A stretch of 8,284 bases of DNA from an uncultured Comamonadaceae bacterium (GCA_937893415.1 CALBWZ010000213.1:1-8284), one strand, 5' to 3'; positions 1-6,623 are shown, numbered from the stretch's first letter. Made by a program: numbers and translations. Notes: generated from the letters alone by a model not told the origin.

Positions 1-1037
1 ACCGCATGGGCAACACCCACATAGCCAATGGCAATGGCTTTGTTGACACTGGGCCCCAATAAGCCGCTGGTGACCTCGCCTACGACGACGCCTTGAGTGT
101 CTTGCAGCACGGTATGGTCACGCACGGGCACGCGCTCTGTGGCGATTAAGCCAACACGTTTGCGGGTAATGGGTGCCGTGCCGTCCAGTTGAGCCAGCAC
201 CACAGCGCTGCCTAAAAAGCCACCAGCCCGGGCGCCACCTGTCCGCCTGACCTGTTGCATGGCCCAGTTCAGGTTGGCTTCAACGGGCGTGGTGGTGGTG
301 GTGATGTCGTTGCCGTACAAGCACAGGCCGGCTTCCAAGCGCAGCGAGTTGCGCGCGCCAAGACCAACGGGTGTGGCGCGCTCGTCGCTCAATATGAGCT
401 TGGCCAGCGCCAAGGCGTGTTCGGCGGGTACTGAGATCTCGAAGCCGTCTTCACCGGTATAGCCGCTGCGCGTGAGGTAGCACGCAATGCCGCCTAGCAC
501 CGCGGCTGCCCCTGTCATGAACACCAAGCGGGCCACGCTGGGGTCTAACGCGGTGAGCACGTCGACAGCCATGGGGCCTTGCAGTGCAAGGAGGGCGTGG
601 TCTGGCATGGGCTGCACAGTACAGCTTGAGCCAATGTGCGCTTGTATGTGCGCGATGTCGCCGTCTTTGCACGCGCCGTTAACGATGACAAAAAAATCGC
701 TGCCACGGTTAACAAACATGAGGTCGTCCACAATACCGCCTTGGTCATTGAGCAACAAACCGTAGCGCTGTTTGCCCACAGGCAAGTCCATGACGTCTGC
801 TGGTACAAGGGTCTCGAATGAACGTGCGGCGTGCGCGCCGCTTAGGCTGAGTTGCCCCATGTGGGAAACGTCAAACAAGCCGGCTTTGGTGCGGGTGTGC
901 AAGTGCTCGCCCATGACCCCCATGGGGTATTGCACTGGCATGCTGTAGCCAGCAAATGCCACCATGCGTGCGCCTAATTCGAGGTGTAAGTCATACAACG
1001 GGGTGCGTTGTAATACGCTTGGAGTTGCGGTATTCAC
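1..1037 (-). CDS. gcvT: Glycine cleavage system T protein (aminomethyltransferase), 3' end outside window
   Basis: GcvT takes the aminomethyl group carried on lipoylated GcvH and passes the methylene to tetrahydrofolate, releasing ammonia; it is a cytosolic part of the glycine cleavage complex. About 345 residues are visible, and the family is usually 360 to 380, so only the extreme C-terminus is missing. Recognisable blocks are TPLYDLHLELGARM near the start, FDVSHMGQL, NDQGGIVDDLMF (holding the conserved folate-site aspartate), SGYTGEDGFEIS, and GLGARNSLRLEAGLCLYGNDI followed by five threonines and PVEANL. I chose the GTG at 1037 because it gives the usual ten or so residues before TPLYDLH. 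It lacks a clear Shine-Dalgarno. An in-frame GTG at 1094 adds 19 residues and has AAGG at 1108-1105. The frame is closed upstream by TAA at 1109. A tandem glycine riboswitch precedes the gene, which fits glycine-induced expression. gcvH and gcvP would be expected beyond the left edge but cannot be seen. Confidence 0.95.
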   Translation of the reverse strand, partial: MNTATPSVLQRTPLYDLHLELGARMVAFAGYSMPVQYPMGVMGEHLHTRTKAGLFDVSHMGQLSLSGAHAARSFETLVPADVMDLPVGKQRYGLLLNDQGGIVDDLMFVNRGSDFFVIVNGACKDGDIAHIQAHIGSSCTVQPMPDHALLALQGPMAVDVLTALDPSVARLVFMTGAAAVLGGIACYLTRSGYTGEDGFEISVPAEHALALAKLILSDERATPVGLGARNSLRLEAGLCLYGNDITTTTTPVEANLNWAMQQVRRTGGARAGGFLGSAVVLAQLDGTAPITRKRVGLIATERVPVRDHTVLQDTQGVVVGEVTSGLLGPSVNKAIAIGYVGVAHA

Positions 1038-1104
1038 ATGAATACCGGTAGCAGTAATGGCCGCGTTGTTGCTGTTGGTAGTGAGGTCAGACACAGGCGT
1101 TGTA

Positions 1105-1165
1105 CCTTATGGGCAGTGTTTCATTGCACGCCAACAGCACAACGCTGTAGGTGCGAGATCTGCCC
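1105..1165 (-). promoter_or_regulatory. Candidate riboswitch expression platform before gcvT
   Basis: On the minus strand, GGGCAG (1165-1160) is complementary to CTGCCC (1116-1111). Inside this outer helix are GCAC/GTGC (1154-1151 with 1129-1126) and ACAGC/GCTGT (1148-1144 with 1138-1134), which together make a long stem-loop. The first strand shares G1165-1163 with the 3' strand of aptamer II P1, so the two pairings exclude each other. The possible Shine-Dalgarno AAGG follows at 1108-1105. There is no U-tract after the stem, so control of translation initiation or RNA stability is more likely than intrinsic termination. The pairings are visible in the sequence; the switching role is inference. 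Confidence 0.45.
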
Positions 1166-1400
1166 CATGTCCGCTTTACCTGAGAGATTCACCGCGCCTA
1201 CGTTGGTACGTGGGCTGTGCGGCTTGCTCCTTCGGTGGACCAACTCGGTGGTTGGCCTCTCTCCAGTGGGGTAACGCGGCTGTTGTGCAGCCACGCTCTG
1301 CCAGTCCTGGTACCTGAGCGTTGCAGCCGCTGCGATGAGTGACTTTGCGCCTTCGGCGGCAGCGTCCACACTCTGGGTTTGGCCTGCGCTCTCCTAGCAA
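1160..1400 (-). ncRNA. Tandem glycine riboswitch (two aptamers) upstream of gcvT
   Basis: This is a cis-acting RNA that binds glycine and controls gcvT. Reading the minus strand, aptamer I runs from about 1400 to 1300: GGAGAGCGC (1394-1386), GCCGAAGGCGCAAA (1357-1344) and CGCTCAGGTACCAGGACTGG (1320-1301). Its P1 can form between GCTAG (1398-1394) and CTGGC (1304-1300), with one G-U pair. Aptamer II runs from about 1271 to 1160: GGAGAGAGGCC (1264-1254), CACCGAAGGAGCAAG (1237-1223), then GAATCTCTCAGGTAAAG (1190-1174) and GGACATGGGGCAG (1172-1160). Its P1 can form between CCCCA (1271-1267) and TGGGG (1167-1163). These blocks match the established glycine riboswitch consensus. The linker between the aptamers (about 1299-1272) carries its own hairpin. 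The 5' end lies only a few bases after the stop codon of the upstream radical SAM gene. Confidence 0.93.
1275..1295 (-). other. Extra hairpin in the riboswitch inter-aptamer linker
   Basis: On the minus strand, CGTGGCTG (1295-1288) pairs with CAGCCGCG (1282-1275) around the five-base loop CACAA (1287-1283). The stem has eight base pairs including one G-U. It lies between the P1 helices of the two glycine aptamers, where well-studied tandem glycine riboswitches have a short, mostly single-stranded linker. Confidence 0.6.
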
Positions 1401-1404
1401 AGCA

Positions 1405-3336
1405 TTAGTATAGCGCTCGCTCAACGAAATCTGGCTTCACCTTGGTACGGGGACACACACTTTTTGGCAGGCCAAACCAGGTATGCGCCGGGGTCTCAAA
1501 GCCTATGCCATGCATGTAGTTGTAAATGGCTTTTTTGAGGCCTGCACCCAGTTCGTCGTGGGTGGTGCCAGAGCCATCTAGGGTGGTGTCGATAAAACCC
1601 ACGTCGTTTTTGGCAAATTGGCTGGCTGGCAGCGGGGTCAGCGTCACGCCGAATTGGGCTGGATTTTTACCCACTGGCGAGTGCACGGTGCAGACAAAGC
1701 GGTGGAAGAAGCCGCTGTGTATGCACCCCAACTCGAACAGCTGGCGGACGTACTCCAGCGCGTCTACCGTGTCTTGCACGGTTTGCGTGGGAAAGCCGTA
1801 CATGAGGTACGCATGAACCATGACACCGGCGTCGGCAAAGCCCTTGGTCACGCGTGCCACTTGGTCTATGGACACCCCTTTTTGCATCAGCGTGAGCAGC
1901 CTGTCTGACGCAACCTCTAGGCCACCAGACATGGCAATACAGCCACTGTGTGCCAGAAGCTGGCAGAGCTCAGGGGTGAAGGTTTTTTCAAATCGAATGT
2001 TGCCCCACCACGAAATGTGTACACCGCGCGCAATCAACTCGGTGGCCAAGGCTTTGAGCACTTTGGGCGGTGCGGCTTCATCGACTAAGTGAAAGCCAGT
2101 CTGTCCAGTCTCGGCCACTATGCGTTCAATACGGTCTACCAACGTGGTGGCACTGGCCGCGTCATATCGGCTGATGTAGTCAAGGCTGACATCACAAAAA
2201 CTGCACTTTTTCCAGTAGCAACCGTGGGCAACTGTGAGCTTGTTCCAGCGCCCATCGCTCCACAGCCGGTTCATGGGGTTGAGCATGTCTAACAGCGACA
2301 AATAGCGCATCAGTGGCAAGCCATCCCAAGTGGGAGTACCCACATCTTCAAAGGCTACATCTGGCTCTTGCCAGTTGGTGTAGGCCACCACACCTTCGGC
2401 GTTGCGCGTGAAGGTGCGTACCAAGCGAGATACGCCTCGTTTGCCTTGCAAGTGCTCAATGAGGCACAGAAGTGGGCGCTCACCCCCGTCTAAGCTGACA
2501 AAGTCAACAAAGTCAAAGACCCGGGGGTCAGACAATTCACGCAGTTCGGTGTTGACAAAGCCGCCGCCCAAAGCAATTCGCACATGCGGGTGGTGCTTGC
2601 GAATGGTTTGCGCAATGCGAAACGCAGCGTACACCGCACCAGGAAACGGCACAGACAGCACCACCAACGTGGGTTGGTGCTCAGCCACGGTCGCCAGCGT
2701 TAAGCGCTCAAGCGTGGCGTCAATTAAATTGACAGGCTGGGCCAGAGCCGTGGCCAATGCGTCAAAGCTGGGCTGGCTGGCCGCCAAGCTTTCTGCATAG
2801 CGCACAAACTGAAAGCCTTCATCTACCGCGTCGCGCAGCACATCTGCAATGTCGTTGAGGTACAGCGTGGCCAAATGTCTAGCCCTGTCGCTTTGGCCAA
2901 GTGCACCAAAGGCCCAGCTCAGGTTGTCAGGGTTGTCTTCGTCGTCGGCGTAGTCATTCAGCGTGGCAAAGCGCGGTCCTTCTGGCAAAAATCCGCGTGA
3001 GGCAATGCGGTGGCACAGCGTACTGTCGCGTCCTTGCAAAAACGCAATGGTGGGGTCAATGGTGGAGATGTAGCTGCTGGCATGGTCTAAAAATGAGTTC
3101 ACCGCAGCGCTGCGTGTGGCCTCATCTGTCGCCAGCGCAGCGGCTTGCAGCTTTGCCAAACCGGGTTTGCTTAGCAATTCCAACACAGTCGCCAACGCCA
3201 AATCGTGCTGCACCGCGTCTATGCCTTGCTCACGCAAAAAGCCCGTGATGTAGGCCGTAGATGGGTAAGGCGTGTTGAGCTGCGTCATCGGGGGGATGAG
3301 ACTTAACACTTTGAAGGTGGAGGCAGGGGACAACAA
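1405..3336 (-). CDS. B12-binding-type radical SAM protein of unknown substrate
   Basis: This 643-residue protein is a radical SAM enzyme with an N-terminal cobalamin-binding-like Rossmann region. Visible features are an opening strand VLSLIPP with TPYPSTAYITGFL (about 10-33), an acidic central stretch (about 125-170), VVLSVPFPG...ALGGGFVNTEL (about 225-265) typical of these N-terminal domains, then HGCYWKKCSFC (371-381). The last holds the three cluster cysteines C373, C378 and C381 with CX4CX2C spacing. SGGLEVASDRL (470-480) and AYLMYGFPTQT (509-519) follow, as in the radical SAM barrel. No DxHxxG cobalamin motif is visible, so any cobalamin would lack a protein histidine ligand of that kind. 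Translation most likely starts at TTG 3336 or TTG 3333: in-frame stops lie just upstream, and starting at ATG 3288 would remove the conserved first strand. The substrate is unknown. The next element downstream is the gcvT riboswitch, with no terminator visible between them. Confidence 0.88.
   Translation of the reverse strand: MLSPASTFKVLSLIPPMTQLNTPYPSTAYITGFLREQGIDAVQHDLALATVLELLSKPGLAKLQAAALATDEATRSAAVNSFLDHASSYISTIDPTIAFLQGRDSTLCHRIASRGFLPEGPRFATLNDYADDEDNPDNLSWAFGALGQSDRARHLATLYLNDIADVLRDAVDEGFQFVRYAESLAASQPSFDALATALAQPVNLIDATLERLTLATVAEHQPTLVVLSVPFPGAVYAAFRIAQTIRKHHPHVRIALGGGFVNTELRELSDPRVFDFVDFVSLDGGERPLLCLIEHLQGKRGVSRLVRTFTRNAEGVVAYTNWQEPDVAFEDVGTPTWDGLPLMRYLSLLDMLNPMNRLWSDGRWNKLTVAHGCYWKKCSFCDVSLDYISRYDAASATTLVDRIERIVAETGQTGFHLVDEAAPPKVLKALATELIARGVHISWWGNIRFEKTFTPELCQLLAHSGCIAMSGGLEVASDRLLTLMQKGVSIDQVARVTKGFADAGVMVHAYLMYGFPTQTVQDTVDALEYVRQLFELGCIHSGFFHRFVCTVHSPVGKNPAQFGVTLTPLPASQFAKNDVGFIDTTLDGSGTTHDELGAGLKKAIYNYMHGIGFETPAHTWFGLPKSVCPRTKVKPDFVERALY
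1407..1412 (-). promoter_or_regulatory. Candidate -10 element for the riboswitch-gcvT transcript
   Basis: The minus strand reads TATACT, five of six bases matching the sigma-70 consensus TATAAT. It is formed by the last codons of the radical SAM gene (CTA TAC TAA). A start seven bases downstream would fall near 1400, just where the first riboswitch aptamer begins. No good -35 hexamer is seen 16 to 18 bases upstream (AGCCAG/GCCAGA), which weakens the case. Confidence 0.4.
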
Positions 3337-3501
3337 AAGTTATTATTAATTGGTATGCAGATGGGCCATCTACAGGCGCGTGGCGGGGCGGTGGCTCTCA
3401 ACGCCGGTCAACCTGCCCTGGGCAAGTTGATCAGCGCACTGACACAGTGTTTAGGTATTGCCAATGTCCGAGGCACAGCGGCGGCGCGGTGAAGACACGT
3501 T
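3337..3501. other. Intergenic gap with a stem-loop
   Basis: This gap lies between ETF-QO and the radical SAM gene, both on the minus strand. It holds a near-perfect inverted repeat at 3406-3432: CAACCTGCCC (3409-3418), one T, then GGGCAAGTTG (3420-3429), extendable by three pairs. No U-tract follows on either strand, so it is not a standard intrinsic terminator, although it could protect a 3' end. On the minus strand, just before the radical SAM start, three TAA triplets in a row (3348-3340) close that reading frame and are AT-rich enough to be part of a promoter, but I see no matching -35. Confidence 0.4.
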
Positions 3502-5187
3502 TTACATACCCGCGTAGTTGGGCCCGCCGCCGCCTTCTGGGGTGACCCAGTTGATGTTTTGCGTGGGGTCTTTGATGTCGCAAGTTTTGCAGTGGACGCA
3601 GTTTTGCGCATTGATTTGCAAAGCGTCTGCGCCGTCTGGGGTTTTGATGTACTCGTACACCCCAGCTGGGCAGTAGCGGCTTTCAGGGCCGGCGTAATGC
3701 TTGAGGTTGATGGTCACAGGGATACTGGCGTCCAGCAGCGTTAAGTGAGCAGGTTGGTTTTCAGCGTGGTTGGTGTTGCTGATGAAGACGCTGCTCAGGC
3801 GGTCAAAGGTGATGACGCCGTCTGGTTTGGGGTAGCTGATTTCTGGGCACTGCGCCGCGGGCATGAGGTAGCTGTGGTCTGGACGGGTGCGGTGAATGGT
3901 CCACGGTGGGGACTTTAAGCCCAGCTTGGGCAGCAGCCACTGTTCGATACCCGTCATGAGCGTGCCCACGGTGTTGCCTTTCTTAAACCACTGCTTGAAG
4001 TTTTTGGCACCCAATAGCTCGTCATACAGCCAGCTCTTTTCGAATGCGGCCGGGTAGCCGCTAAGTTCATCTTGGGCTCGTCCAGCCTGTACAGCTTCGA
4101 AGGCTGCTTCGGCGCATAACATGCCGGTTTTAATAGCAGCATGGCTGCCTTTGATGCGGCTGGCGTTTAAGTAGCCAGCGTCGCAGCCCACCAACGCGCC
4201 GCCAGGGAACACTGTTTTGGGCAGCGACAACAAGCCGCCGGCCGTAATGGCACGTGCGCCGTAGCCCAAGCGCTTGCCGCCTTCCAGCACGGCTTTGATG
4301 CTGGGATGCGTTTTCCAGCGTTGCATTTCTTCGAATGGGCTGAGCCATGGGTTTTTGTAGTCCAAACCAGTGACAAAACCCAGCGTAACTTGGTTGCCTT
4401 CTAGGTGGTACAAAAAGCCACCACCGTAGGTGGCGTTGTCTAGCGGCCAGCCGGCGGTGTGCACCACGTGGCCTGGCTTGGCGTTGGCGGGGGTCACTTC
4501 CCACAGCTCTTTCACGCCTAGCGCGTAGCTTTGTGGGTCTTTGCCGTCGTCCAGTTTGAACTTGGCAATCAGTTGTTTGCCCAAGTGGCCGCGTGAACCT
4601 TCGGCAAACACGGTGTATTTGCCCAGCAGTTCCATGCCTAATTGAAAGTCGCTGGTGGGTTCGCCGTCTTTACCGATGCCGACGTCACCAGTGGCCACAC
4701 CGCGCACTGCGCCTGCCTCGTTGTACAAGACCTCAGCGGCCGTGAAGCCAGGAAAAATCTCCACGCCCAAGGCCTCGGCTTGTTCGCCCAGCCATTTGCT
4801 GACCGCCCCCAAACTCACGACATAGTTGCCATCGTTGTGAAAGCAATCGGGCACCAAGAAATCTGGTGTGCGTTTGCTGCCAGACGCCGTTAAAAACAAG
4901 ACGTCGTCGTCTGTGACGAGTTGGTGCAGTGGTGCGCCCAGTTCTTTCCAGTTGGGCAGCAGTTCTGTCATGGCGCGTGGGTCCATGACTGCGCCACTTA
5001 AAATATGCGCGCCTGGCTCTGACCCTTTTTCAAGCACCACCACATTCAGCTCTGTGCCCTTGGCGGCTGCCAGCTGCTTCAAACGAATGGCCGTGGCCAG
5101 GCCGCTGGGGCCACCACCGACAACAACAACGTCGTAGTCCATGGACTCACGTGGGCCGTGAGATTGAAGTAAAGCGGGTGAGGTCAT
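3502..5187 (-). CDS. Electron transfer flavoprotein-ubiquinone oxidoreductase (ETF-QO)
   Basis: ETF-QO takes electrons from reduced ETF, fed by acyl-CoA and related dehydrogenases, and reduces ubiquinone at the membrane using FAD and one 4Fe-4S cluster. The 561-residue product has the usual family length. DYDVVVVGGGPSGLATAIRL (17-36) is the FAD-binding beta-alpha-beta motif, and GAHILSGAVMDPRAM follows as in known ETF-QOs. The C-terminal ferredoxin-like part has C506 (in RYCPAG) and C530, C533 and C536 (in CVHCKTC), the four cluster ligands, and ends in the family-typical GGGGPNYAGM. I chose ATG 5187: it has GGA nine bases upstream and gives a normal length. The frame stays open to an ATG at 5286, but those 33 added residues resemble no part of the family. 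ATG 5142, at MDYDV, is a less likely alternative. The etfAB genes are not adjacent in this window. Confidence 0.96.
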   Translation of the reverse strand: MTSPALLQSHGPRESMDYDVVVVGGGPSGLATAIRLKQLAAAKGTELNVVVLEKGSEPGAHILSGAVMDPRAMTELLPNWKELGAPLHQLVTDDDVLFLTASGSKRTPDFLVPDCFHNDGNYVVSLGAVSKWLGEQAEALGVEIFPGFTAAEVLYNEAGAVRGVATGDVGIGKDGEPTSDFQLGMELLGKYTVFAEGSRGHLGKQLIAKFKLDDGKDPQSYALGVKELWEVTPANAKPGHVVHTAGWPLDNATYGGGFLYHLEGNQVTLGFVTGLDYKNPWLSPFEEMQRWKTHPSIKAVLEGGKRLGYGARAITAGGLLSLPKTVFPGGALVGCDAGYLNASRIKGSHAAIKTGMLCAEAAFEAVQAGRAQDELSGYPAAFEKSWLYDELLGAKNFKQWFKKGNTVGTLMTGIEQWLLPKLGLKSPPWTIHRTRPDHSYLMPAAQCPEISYPKPDGVITFDRLSSVFISNTNHAENQPAHLTLLDASIPVTINLKHYAGPESRYCPAGVYEYIKTPDGADALQINAQNCVHCKTCDIKDPTQNINWVTPEGGGGPNYAGM

Positions 5188-5520
5188 AGGGGTTTCCGTC
5201 AGCAGTTGTTGGCGTTGGTATTCAATATACGTTGTCCCATTGTAATAAACAGTGGCTACCTTAGACCCCGTCAGGCTGTCCCACACATAAAGCCCTGTTG
5301 AATGTAAAGTTTTGGCTGCGACGTTCGTTGTAGCCCCTCATGACGCGAGTCCAATGTGTTCGAGCGGGTCACAACCAGGTTGTGTGTGACTGGCATCTGG
5401 TTGTCTGCGCTAGCCGCAACGCAGGTGATTTTTTGTTTTGGTGTTAAAGCGTCAACTGCATGACAAGCACCAGGACATAAATCCAGTAGCCTGCATACTC
5501 AATTTTGTGAAAGTAGTCCT
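5188..5520. other. Divergent intergenic region between ETF-QO and thioesterase
   Basis: This 333-base stretch carries the promoters of two diverging genes. I see no convincing gene in it. Toward ETF-QO, the minus strand has TATATT at 5229-5224, a possible -10 about 37 bases before the start codon, without a good -35. Toward the thioesterase, the plus strand is AT-rich from about 5428, but no clear hexamer pair stands out. A palindrome, CACAACC-A-GGTTGTG, lies at 5370-5384, with a further GGTTGT at 5399-5404. These are the best candidates for a regulator site. Confidence 0.45.
5370..5404. promoter_or_regulatory. Candidate operator: palindrome plus an extra half-site
   Basis: CACAACC (5370-5376) and GGTTGTG (5378-5384) form a perfect 7-bp inverted repeat around one A. 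GGTTGTGTG (5378-5386) recurs as GGTTGTCTG (5399-5407), eight of nine bases identical and exactly 21 bases away, which is two helical turns. It lies between two divergent genes. The protein that might bind is unknown. Confidence 0.3.
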
Positions 5521-5940
5521 ATGCGTTTAGACCTGCCCAGCGAGAAAAAGCAAGTGTTTGACATGGTGTTGCCCATACGTTGGGGCGATATGGATGCCAT
5601 GGGCCATGTGAACAACACCGTGTATTTCCGTTATATGGAGACGGTTCGATTGGAGTGGATGTTCAACATCGGCATTGCGCCCGACCCACAAGGTCAAGGT
5701 CCGGTGATATTGAATGCCTTTTGTAACTTTTACAAGCAGCTGGCGTACCCAGGTGATGTGTTGGTCAAGTTGTTTGTCAGTGAGCCCAAGCGCAGCACGT
5801 TTGAGACATGGTGCACGCTAGAACTCTCGGCGCAGCCGGATGCAATACATGCCGCAGGCGGCGCAACCGTGGTGTGGGTAGATTTTCCAAAGCAAAAGTC
5901 AGCAGACTTACCGCCGTGGTTGCTGGACGTTGTAGCGTGA
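5521..5940 (+). CDS. Acyl-CoA thioesterase, 4HBT/YbgC hotdog family
   Basis: This 139-residue protein is a single hotdog-fold domain that should hydrolyse acyl-CoA thioesters to free acid and CoA. The diagnostic stretch is RWGDMDAMGHVNNTVYFRYM (20-39). D25 aligns with the catalytic aspartate of the 4-hydroxybenzoyl-CoA thioesterase family, and HVNN is typical of the YbgC/FadM-like branch. Later parts, CNFYKQLAYPGDVLVKLFV and VVWVDFPKQKSADLP, are the remaining beta strands of the fold. The length matches the family. ATG 5521 keeps the usual ten or so residues before the first strand; the Shine-Dalgarno is weak (GAAAG about seven bases upstream). The substrate cannot be read from sequence. The gene stands alone, divergent from ETF-QO and convergent with the LysE-type gene, so a housekeeping role in acyl-CoA turnover is possible but inferred. 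Confidence 0.93.
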   Translation: MRLDLPSEKKQVFDMVLPIRWGDMDAMGHVNNTVYFRYMETVRLEWMFNIGIAPDPQGQGPVILNAFCNFYKQLAYPGDVLVKLFVSEPKRSTFETWCTLELSAQPDAIHAAGGATVVWVDFPKQKSADLPPWLLDVVA

Positions 5941-6005
5941 ATTCTTGATGCCAGGCTGTAGCGCAATCAAGCAGGGCACACGGCACTGGGGCCAAGGCTA
6001 GGCGC
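5941..6005. other. Short gap between convergent genes
   Basis: This holds the 3' ends of the thioesterase (plus) and LysE-type (minus) transcripts. CTTGAT (5944-5949) and ATCAAG (5966-5971) can form a weak stem. There is no T-tract on either strand, so I do not call a terminator. Confidence 0.3.
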
Positions 6006-6623
6006 TTAGCGTTTGGCCAGCAGCAAGCCCACAGCGGCCAAGCCCAACACGCTGGCGCTGAGGCGGTTGAAGCGTACGCGGCTAACAGGGCTGCGTATCA
6101 AGGACGCACAGTAGCGACCCGCGAGGGCGTACAGCCCAATGGCAACACACTCCAAGCCTAAAAATAGCAGACCCAATACGGCAAATTGTGGGGCTATGGC
6201 TTGGTCGATGTCGATGAACTGTGGCAAAAAAGCGGTGAACACCAGAATCGCTTTGGGGTTGCCCATGGCCAGCCAGAATTCGCGCTGCGCCAATGCGATG
6301 GTTGTTTGGCGTCGCGCTTGTGCATCCAACACAATGCGGTCAACTTTGGCGTGCCACAGCTGCCAGGCCAAATACATCAGGTAGGTTGCGCCGGCGATTT
6401 TGATGGCCGTAAATACCCATACCGAGGCATACAACACGCTGGCTAGGCCCAAGGCTGTGAGTGTCATCATCAGCGCAAATGCCAGCTGCCGACCCATGCC
6501 TGCCAAGAAGGCCACACGCGCACCTTGCTGCGTGGCATTGTTCATGGCCAGCAAGTTATTGGGGCCAGGCGACATATTGAGCGCAAAGCAAGCGGGTATA
6601 AAAAACCACAGGTCTAGTTGCAT
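6006..6623 (-). CDS. LysE/RhtB family amino-acid exporter
   Basis: This 205-residue integral membrane protein belongs to the LysE/RhtB superfamily, which exports amino acids or related small molecules using the proton gradient. The family signature NMSPGPNNLLAM (16-27) follows the first membrane segment (about 4-18). Further hydrophobic segments lie at about 38-63, 66-88, 115-135, 146-168 and 187-203, giving the six-segment pattern. GNPKAILVFTAFLPQF (121-136) is also typical. The length is normal. The ATG at 6623 starts directly before the first segment, with no visible Shine-Dalgarno. It begins 38 bases after the stop of the peroxidase-like gene on the same strand, so the two may share a transcript. 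The substrate cannot be assigned. Confidence 0.92.
   Translation of the reverse strand: MQLDLWFFIPACFALNMSPGPNNLLAMNNATQQGARVAFLAGMGRQLAFALMMTLTALGLASVLYASVWVFTAIKIAGATYLMYLAWQLWHAKVDRIVLDAQARRQTTIALAQREFWLAMGNPKAILVFTAFLPQFIDIDQAIAPQFAVLGLLFLGLECVAIGLYALAGRYCASLIRSPVSRVRFNRLSASVLGLAAVGLLLAKR

Noticed and set aside
251..310. A run of five Thr codons in gcvT as a repeat expansion
   Set aside because: A threonine-rich stretch before PVE is normal in GcvT proteins; the repeated ACC codons simply encode it.
1107..1124. A five-codon frame ATG AAA CAC TGC CCA TAA on the minus strand just before gcvT, as a possible leader peptide
   Set aside because: It has no Shine-Dalgarno and no glycine codons, and the riboswitch already explains the regulation.
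1121..1424. Open frames of about 80 codons on both strands over the riboswitch
   Set aside because: The stretch matches the glycine riboswitch consensus throughout, so these frames are incidental.
5188..5286. A longer ETF-QO with 33 extra N-terminal residues from the ATG at 5286
   Set aside because: The extra residues resemble no part of the family. ATG 5187 has a reasonable ribosome site and gives a normal length.
5340..5447. A 35-residue open frame on the plus strand in the intergenic region
   Set aside because: It has no ribosome site and an unconvincing composition rich in Cys, Val and Trp, and it overlaps the palindrome. Chance is the simpler explanation.
5941..6005. A bidirectional terminator between the convergent genes
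   Set aside because: The only stem (CTTGAT/ATCAAG) is short and no T-tract follows on either strand.
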